A stretch of DNA of 64,000 bases from Bufo bufo. Taxonomy: Eukaryota > Chordata > Amphibia > Anura > Bufonidae. Position 1 is the first letter of the stretch. The number at the start of each line of letters is the position of its first letter. Below are positions 57,854 through 64,000 of the stretch, piece by piece. The notes beneath the pieces are model-generated. The model saw nothing but the letters and a program-made list of their open reading frames with translations. It was not told the DNA's origin and did not search any database. The stretch is from positions 404,289,399 through 404,353,398 of the forward strand of contig NC_053392.1 in the NCBI RefSeq assembly GCF_905171765.1, given 5' to 3'. The position numbers and the translations under genes were made by a program.

Positions 57854-58174
57854 GGCCTCATGCACACAACCGTTTTTCGGGTCCGCATCCCAGCCGCAGT
57901 TTTTGCGGCTCGGATGCGGACCCATTCACTTCAACCGGGCTGCAAAAGATGCGGATAGCACTCCGTGTGCTGTCCGCATCCTTTTCTCCGTTCCGTGGCC
58001 CCGCCAAAAAAATATAGCATGTCCTATTCTTGTCTGTTTTGTGGACAAGAATAGGCATTTCTAAAATGGGCCGCCCGTTCAATTCCGCAATGAAAGGCAC
58101 ATGGTCGGCTTACGTTTTTTCCAGATCCGCGGTTTGCGGACCGCAAAAAACGGAACGGCCGTGTGCATGTAGCC
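57854..58174. mobile_element. PIF/Harbinger-like MITE ('ggcctcatgcacac' family)
   Basis: The left GGCCTCATGCACACAACCG and the right CGGCCGTGTGCATGTAGCC are inverted relatives, with TTA on both sides (57851-57853 and 58175-58177). The centre is palindromic around 'attcttgtctgttttgtggacaagaat'-like arms, similar to the MITE at 46651. Confidence 0.8.
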
Positions 58175-58257
58175 TTAGGATGTGCAAACATTGTACAGGA
58201 GGTTTGTGCTGAATGTCACAGATATTTAGGCTGCGCAAATGTAAAATAAAAGATGTA

Positions 58258-58630
58258 GGTTGTGTCACTATCAGAAGCTGCACTAACAATTGCACGCAAT
58301 TTAGCAGCCACATACAACAATAGTCCTTAAAAGCACTTTTGGGTCTCTCTAACAATTCCACGCAATTTAGCGCAGGTTGCGCTAATAGTTATATTGCTGC
58401 CAGATGCAACAATAGTCCTTAAAAGGACTTTTGGGTCTCTCTAACAATTCCACGCAATTTAGCGCAGGTGGCGCTAATAATATATATTGCAGCTAGATAC
58501 AACTATAGTCCTTAAAAGGACTTTTGGGTCTCTCTAACAATTCCACGCAATTTAGCGCAGGTTGCGCTAATAATTATATTGCTGCCAGATACAACAATAG
58601 TCTTTAAAAGGACTTTTGGGTCTCTGACAA
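58258..58630. repeat. Tandem array, about 92-bp unit, four copies
   Basis: 'gggtctctctaacaattcca' starts at 58341, 58433 and 58526, and a final 'gggtctctgac' at 58618. Each is followed by 'cgcaatttagcgcaggttgc' and 'acaatagtccttaaaaggac'. A partial first unit precedes it. It lies about 0.8 kb from the hAT terminus. Confidence 0.88.
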
Positions 58631-58705
58631 GTTTTTTCACTAAAATATTGCTATTTCACTCCCTACACTATCTGTCCCTTCTTCAGCACAGCTCTCCCTG
58701 ACTAA

Positions 58706-59140
58706 GGCCTCTTTCACACGGCCATTTTTTTTTTCCGTTTTGCGGGCCGTTTTTTGATTTCAATGGTTCCGCAAAAAAAACGGAATGTACTCCGTATGCA
58801 TTCCGTTTCCGTATTTCCGTTTTTCCGTTCCGTTTTAGCATAGAACATGTCCTATATTTGGCCGCAAATCACGTTCCGTGGCTCCATTAAAGTCTATGGG
58901 TCCGCAAAAAAACGGAATGCATACGGTAGTGCATCCGTATGTCTTCCGTATCCGTTCCGTTTTTTGCGGATCCATCTATTGAAAATGTTATGCCCAGCCC
59001 AATTTTTTCTATGAAATTACTGTATACTGTATTTGCCATACGGAAAAACGGAACGGAAACGGAAACACAACGGAAACAAAAAATGGAACAACGGACACCG
59101 CAAAACACTGAAAAAGACATACTGTCGTGTGAAAGAGGCC
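58706..59140. mobile_element. PIF/Harbinger-like MITE ('ggcctctttcacac' family)
   Basis: GGCCTCTTTCACACG and its reverse complement at the right end are exact inverted copies. TAA flanks both sides (58703-58705 and 59141-59143). The interior is rich in 'ttccgttttttgcgg' motifs in both orientations. Confidence 0.82.
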
Positions 59141-59417
59141 TAAGACTGAGCCGAACACGCATCACCGGGTGCTAGATAGCTCCCGATGACACGTTTCGGC
59201 CAGCCAATCACTGTAAAACCAGTAGCCAACATGGCTACGGCATTACAGTGAGTGCCAGTACCTCTGCGCACGTTTATTGGCTGCGTAGCAGCCAAAAAAC
59301 GTGCGGTGATGAGACTCAACCATTGCGCTCGAGCACACGCGGTGTTCGGCTGAACACCGCGATGCTCGAGTAAAATTAGTGTTCGGCAGAGCATGCTCGC
59401 CCATCACTAGTACTGTT

Positions 59418-60347
59418 GCAACATACTTACCAAAATTCCCAAGAGAAGCCTTACATTTTACAGACTCCTATTTCAGCAAAGGGGTATTCTCATCTCAGGC
59501 ACTTATGGCATACGGGTATAAATGTTTGATAGATGTGGGTCCCACCTCTGGTGCCCACACCTATTTCCAGATCTGCCTGTTGAAGTGGCCCCTGAAAAGG
59601 TGACCAGGATTTTGATAATGCTGAGCTTGTTGTGCTAAGATTTCTACAAATGGGAGTTACTGGAACCACATAGCACAGCAGGCTGCATTGTTTCTTTGAC
59701 TTCCCAAGTTATGGAAACAGCGTAATTTGCAATTAAAGCCTAGGGGGGAATTCATCATTCCCCTCACAACAATTTTCTGCCATAAAAAAATCCCAGACCT
59801 TGATTTTGTAACTTTTTAAATGCCATTGTGCCTAAATTTAGGTCCAAGTGACTTTTCTATGCTGCCTTTGCCACTCTCCTGGGGAGGGCACAGGGTGAAT
59901 AGGTATAGCATATGTATCTCCTTTTTACACCAGTTTTTTGGCATAAAAGAAGACTGAAATCTATGCCAGCTCCAATCTACCGTAGATTTCACTTTAGGCA
60001 CACGGACTGCCAGAGGATGTGCCTAAGTTATGATGAGATGTGTGCCTTCTCATAAATTAGGTGCCACCTCTGCCAGCTCGGGGATATCATAGACCAGTGT
60101 AAAACGTTGCTCTAAGATAAATCTCCCTGTAGATGTGTTCTTGGCCTAAAAAGTAGTCTGTAAAGTGTGAAATATTTCTGAGAAACTGAGAAATAGGTTA
60201 GAATACTATAGATAGAATGAAATGTTCTCTTCTTTCTCCTTTATTAAGGCCATAAACAGTGTTTATTTACTTGACCACAATAATCATTAAACTCGATCAG
60301 TGGAATAACCTTTCTGATTGATCTGTCTGAACATTTTTCTTTTGCAG
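59418..60347. other. PACRG intron; possible short repeat at about 59742-60131
   Basis: 'aggggggaattcatcattcc' at 59742 and 'aagataaatctccct' at 60117-60131 may be the ends of a short diverged element. Otherwise nothing is supported. Confidence 0.35.
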
Positions 60348-60442
60348 CTGCATATACAAATAATTTTGCTGAAGTATTCAAAGTTGCCATTGACCAGTTC
60401 TCTCGAATACTGGACAACCTGTTCTTAATACTTCACAAGTAA
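60348..60442 (+). CDS. Candidate alternative last exon of PACRG
   Basis: A pyrimidine-rich acceptor (ATTTTTCTTTTGCAG, ending 60347) precedes a frame that completes the phase-1 codon left by the 26935-27084 exon (G + CT = Ala). It then reads AYTNNFAEVFKVAIDQFSRI followed by LDNLFLILHK and TAA. The 31 codons have no internal stop and read as an amphipathic helix. AATAAA follows 85 nt after the stop. A GT (AA/GTAAAT at 60437-60444) could instead serve as a weak donor, but then a 91-nt exon would shift the PACRG frame. The peptide is not part of the PACRG protein I know. The phase match has a one-in-three chance of being accidental. Confidence 0.3.
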
Positions 60443-60949
60443 ATCCTCAAAACTATCTACTTTGACTCAAATTGTTTCTGATTATTCTGCATTTGGAAAT
60501 AGCTGTGTAATGACTAGAAGGGCACAAATAAAGTGAGAACTGCTGCTCATAGCCAGAAATGCTTCCACTGAGGCTAGAACAAGATTGAAGGCAGTGCTCA
60601 GTTGAAAAGAAATATAGGCTGACAGAGTTTAGTGACCAGGAGCATAAAATATATAGTCGGCATTAAAAACAAAAGCAACCAAATTGTTTAAATCGAGTAT
60701 TTACTGTATGTTAAACGTATCTATTTAAAGTTGGTGATATTTTTTCTAATTTCAGTACACTCTCTATATTTAATAATAATTCTTAAATATGGCAGGTTTG
60801 ACTTTGGCCATTAAGCCTCCCTGTGGGATGACTGATTTCCTGTTCTCAGATCACTTTTCAACAGTCATCCCATTATCATCACATGCAAGATTACAATAAA
60901 GGGTTGCACCTATATACAAGGTGAGGCAAAACTGTGCTATGTCAGTATA
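60443..60949. other. PACRG intron, nothing recognised
   Basis: Apart from the AATAAA hexamer, no feature is supported. Confidence 0.45.
60527..60532 (+). promoter_or_regulatory. AATAAA, possible polyadenylation signal
   Basis: The canonical hexamer lies 85 nt downstream of the stop of the candidate last exon. On its own it is weak evidence, because AATAAA is frequent in AT-rich introns. Confidence 0.25.
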
Positions 60950-60952
60950 TTA

Positions 60953-61292
60953 GGCTACTTTCACACGGGAGTTTTGGTTTCCGTTTGTGAGATCCGTTCA
61001 GAGATCTCACAATCGGTTGAAAACGAATCAGTTTTGCCCTAAATGCATTCTGAATGGAAAAGGATCCGCTCAGAATGCATCAGTTTGCCTCCGATCAGTC
61101 TCCATTCCGCTTTGGAGGCAGACACAAAAACGCTGCTTGCAGCGTTTTGGTGTCCGTCTGACGAAACTGAGCCAGTACTGACAAAACTGACACACAATAT
61201 ATGTCAATGGGGACGGATCCGTTTTCACTGACACAATAGAAAATGTTTGTTTCCATGACGGATCCGCACCAAACACAAGTGTGAAAGTAGCC
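60953..61292. mobile_element. PIF/Harbinger-like MITE, copy 1 of an adjacent pair
   Basis: The left GGCTACTTTCACACGGGAG and the right GTGTGAAAGTAGCC are inverted copies, with TTA on both sides (60950-60952 and 61293-61295). It shares 'gcattctgaatggaaaagga' and 'gatccgcaccaaac' with the copies at 27688 and 50980. Confidence 0.82.
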
Positions 61293-61334
61293 TTAAATGG
61301 TTGGAAAGTGCCAGTTTCAAAAATAGCCAAGTAA

Positions 61335-61742
61335 GGCTACTTTCACACTCGCGTTTGGTGCGGATTCGTCATGGATCTGCACAAACGCATCCGTTCAGAT
61401 AATACAACCGCATGCATCCGTTCAGAACGGATCCATTTGTATTATCTTTAACATAGCCAAAACGGTTCCGTCTTGAACACCATTGAAAGTCAATGGGGGA
61501 CGGATCCGTTTTCTATTGTGCCATATTGTGTCAGTGAAAACATTTGGCTCAGTTTCGTCAGATGGACACCAAAACACTGCAAGAAGCGAAATGGAGGCGG
61601 ACGGAGCCAAACTGATGCATTCTGAGCGGATCCTTATCCATTCAGAATGCATTAAGGGCCAAACTGATCCGTTTTGGACCGCTTGTGAGATCTCTGAACG
61701 GATCTTACAAATGGAAACCAAAATGCCAGTGTGAAATTAGCC
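61335..61742. mobile_element. PIF/Harbinger-like MITE, copy 2 of an adjacent pair
   Basis: The left GGCTACTTTCACACTCGCG and the right GTGTGAAATTAGCC are inverted copies, with TAA on both sides (61332-61334 and 61743-61745). It lies only 42 bp from copy 1. Its interior blocks run in reverse order relative to copy 1, so the two face opposite ways. Confidence 0.82.
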
Positions 61743-61974
61743 TAAGCATGCTCAGCTGTTTTCGGAAATACCATAGAAATTTATGCACGCAAGTGTGGCC
61801 TCTTCTCCATTCACTTCTATGGGAGTACCAGAAATAGCCAGTGCTCGGCTATTTTGGAACTCCTATAGAAATAAATGGAGAGTGGTCGCACATGTGCAGT
61901 GTGCTCTTATTCACTTTAGGGGGGTCCGTTCTAGAGATAGATGTTGGTCCCAGAGGTGGGACCTGCACTGATCT

Positions 61975-62013
61975 GACATTGGTGGCATATCCTAGCGATA
62001 TGCCACCAATGTC
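61975..62013. repeat. 17-bp perfect hairpin
   Basis: GACATTGGTGGCATATC (61975-61991) and its reverse complement (61997-62013) enclose a 5-nt loop. The surrounding sequence ('ggtcccagaggtgggacctgc' upstream) looks like half of another short DNA element, whose other half is not visible. Confidence 0.85.
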
Positions 62014-62040
62014 TGAGGTGAGACAACTCATTAAGCTTTG

Positions 62041-64000
62041 AGGTAGCTAAAACAAGCCTTGTGTGAGATGTTTAATCATTTAGTTAGTATAATCCTGTAT
62101 GATAGCACTGTATCCTTTTGCACTTCTGTCTTACCAGTAAATTGTACAAGCCTGAGGGGTTAGGACTGTCCTTTGTAAGTCCTGTATTTAAACACTATTA
62201 ACTTATCCCCTTTGGATAATTTAAGTGTTTGTAAATGTGAGATTATTAAAGTCACATAGGAATTTCAATCTTAGACTCAAGGAAACTGTGTACTTAATGA
62301 CCCTCCCAAGCCTCTAATTACAATGCTAATTATTCACCGCTACTGTGATAGTCTCACCTGCTTTTCTGTGTTCACAGAGGAATAACTAAGTGCTGAAGTG
62401 AACTCTTTTCCACATGTTATTGACTGGCATGCCAAACACAGTGATACAGTAGTTCATTAAAAATAGTATATCATTATTATGTGTGCAGACGGGATCCTAC
62501 GCTAATAATAATTTGAAGGTCGGACACTAATAATTATTTGAAGGTCAGACATTTCCTTTCTACTGAGACCCATAAACTTGTGCTAGGCACAGTATGTTAT
62601 TGGTGCATGAGGAAAGATACTTAACTTAGTTTGTGTGGTTGAAGGTTGACAACTCTTTCGCTGAGCAAGAAAGTCAGAGTAGTTGTCACATTACCATTAT
62701 TAATGGCTAACCTAAACTATTATGTTAGAGGAAGATATATATCTGAGAGTCCTCAACATACTTTTGTCATCATCCTCCAGGTAGCAATTACTACATAACA
62801 ACTACAATGCACTCTCAATTTTTATCTTTTCTGAAGATTTTGAAAGCCTATGAAGATTGCTATGCATTCATTGTTTACATGGGTTTATACAGTATGGTAC
62901 ATATACTAGTACTATAGTACCCTGAGTGCTCCAAAGTACTAGTAGATTCCAGTCTGTTGAGGACCATGGCGCTGCCACTGAGCCTTTTGCATATACGGTA
63001 AGTGTGAAGAACGAGAGAAGAGTGAAATATTGAGTGAACTGAATGCCTCAACCCCTATTTTCCACCAAATCCCAAAAACTTTGACAGAACAAACGTGTTT
63101 GTCGCTCACTAAGCTTTCAGGTTACCCCCCAGCTCAGAAACAGTCCATGAGAGTCCATTGAAGAGTAGCACTGAGGCCAGAAGAAAAAATGATGGGTACA
63201 TTCATAAATATGACACAATTGCACACAATATATTTTCAATACAGTAATGCACGTTGATAATGCATTGTTAAATATATTGAAAAAAGGTAAAGTTGACTGA
63301 ACGTAAAGTAGAAGCCTGTGGAGGTTAGGATAATCTTGTATTAATTGCAGTTTAAATCTTGCTTTTCAGTAATTTGGCTTACTAAATGATCACAACATAG
63401 CAATAATTAGTTTTCACATGACAGCTCATGCAGATTAGAAGTCTTAGTCCCATTTTATCCCTTCTGCATTGCTTGCTCCTTCTATCTGTGATACCAGAGA
63501 TGACTTTTTACATTTGTGCTATTTCTCTTTCATGTAAAGATGAAAAGTACTGGAAGGCCACTAGTTAGGCATCAGTGCCTTAGATAATGATCTACGTTTT
63601 CTTTCTTCTTTTAATTTTATCATGTAATAAGGAAGCGATACGTATTTGTGTGTAAAGGAGATTTACTTGTTAATGAAAGGATATCGGCTTCCTCGGTAAC
63701 CCGTTACAGGACACGTTGTGTGAAATGTCCCTGAAATAAACATTATAAATCACAGGTATCCATAGACGTGATACCACACACACCATTGCAGGCAGACACA
63801 TACAGGAGCCACTGTAAAATACACCGTTTGAAATGGAACCTTTTTTTTTATTTATTTCCCAACACTTCATACTTGCAATCGAAAATAAAGATGTTCCATT
63901 TTAGAAGACATATGTTTTCAAGTATGCTTTGCTAAACATCATGTTTGTCGACTTTAATTGATTTTGTGGCATTTAAGGTAGTTGCTAAAAAATAAATAGC
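62041..64000. other. PACRG intron, nothing recognised
   Basis: AT-rich unique-looking sequence to the window end. 'aatttgaaggtcggacac' and 'atttgaaggtcagacat' at about 62511-62551 form a short direct repeat. The next PACRG exon was looked for here (expected protein start VNSGDG) and was not seen. Confidence 0.5.

Larger units (their letters stand above)
49959..59409 (-). mobile_element. 9.45-kb hAT transposon with nested insertions
   Basis: The left end TAGTGTTGGTCGAGCA and the inverted right end TAGTGATGGGCGAGCA match at 14 of 16 positions. An exact 8-bp duplication flanks both. The transposase is on the minus strand (about 54400 down to 51635), so the element's 5' end is at 59409. Insertions inside are a MITE (50980-51427), a Tc1 element (55056-57586) and two MITEs (57854-58174, 58706-59140). 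Without them the element would be about 5.7 kb. Tandem arrays lie near both ends (50585-51490 and 58258-58630). The transposase is broken, so the element is a fossil, yet its ends and duplication remain readable. Confidence 0.88.
1..64000 (+). other. PACRG: PACRG transcription unit, internal part (two exons, three partial or complete introns)
   Basis: Two exons identified by protein similarity lie in the same orientation and in consecutive order, so the whole window sits inside one gene. The preceding intron covers 1-9004, a complete intron of about 17.8 kb covers 9177-26934, and the next intron runs from 27085 past the window end. The first coding exons and the terminal exon, which should carry the conserved C-terminus, are not in the window. 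PACRG is known for very large introns. Nearly all mobile elements listed here are intronic insertions in it. Confidence 0.9.

Noticed and set aside
27085..64000. Search for the remaining PACRG coding exon (start VNSGDGIDYSQ in human)
   Set aside because: No frame in the window gives this or the C-terminal PTYESCLLN-type block, so the exon must lie beyond the window.
1..64000. Endogenous viral or LTR-retroviral sequence
   Set aside because: No gag-, pol- or env-like frame, primer-binding site or paired LTRs were found. All reverse-transcriptase sequence is CR1 type, and the GIY-YIG domain is Penelope-like.

Overview
The window is vertebrate intronic DNA, most likely from a frog or toad. There is no bacterial-style gene order. 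Coding content is sparse and split by canonical GT/AG splice sites, and transposable elements of types typical of amphibian genomes cover a large part of the sequence. The anuran assignment rests on repeat types I recognise, not on a database search.

The only host gene I can name is PACRG (parkin co-regulated gene, a ciliary doublet-microtubule inner-junction protein), on the + strand. Two consecutive internal coding exons are present, at 9005-9176 and 26935-27084. They join in frame (phase 0 in, phase 1 between, phase 1 out). Upstream exons lie before base 1 and the last coding exon(s) after base 64000, so the rest of the window is three PACRG introns. A third exon-like segment at 60348-60442 is phase-compatible with the 26935-27084 exon, ends in TAA and is followed by AATAAA. 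It is a candidate alternative last exon, unproven.

Layout: 1-9 kb holds a 5'-truncated CR1 retrotransposon (1831-2860) inside a foldback DNA element, a minus-strand CR1 tail (4796-4935) and several short TIR elements. 9-14 kb holds nested and palindromic short elements. 14408-18042 is a 3.6-kb non-autonomous element with TTAA target duplications (piggyBac-like). It contains a chain of near-perfect stem-loops and two sets of about 355-bp and about 394-bp internal repeats; a partial second copy lies at 39340-40610. 18-29 kb is ordinary intron with short elements. 28.8-33.4 kb holds an unidentified 131+ aa minus-strand ORF, two decayed Tc1 copies and a 40-bp minisatellite. 33-45 kb holds more TIR elements and a tRNA-derived SINE. 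45.3-49.2 kb is a CR1 element interrupted by a short DNA element, which is itself interrupted by a Penelope-like element carrying a GIY-YIG endonuclease. 49959-59409 is a 9.45-kb hAT element with exact 8-bp target duplications. It contains a decayed BED-finger transposase, tandem-repeat arrays near both ends, three short insertions and a 2.5-kb Tc1 element that is interrupted by a 933-bp insertion with a 16-bp target duplication. 59.4-64 kb returns to intron with two adjacent short elements.

Thirteen short elements share GGC/GGG termini with a TTCACAC-like or TGCACAC-like motif. Most have TAA or TTA duplicated on both sides, as expected of PIF/Harbinger-type elements. No CRISPR array, rRNA, functional tRNA, bacterial operon or viral gene was seen.
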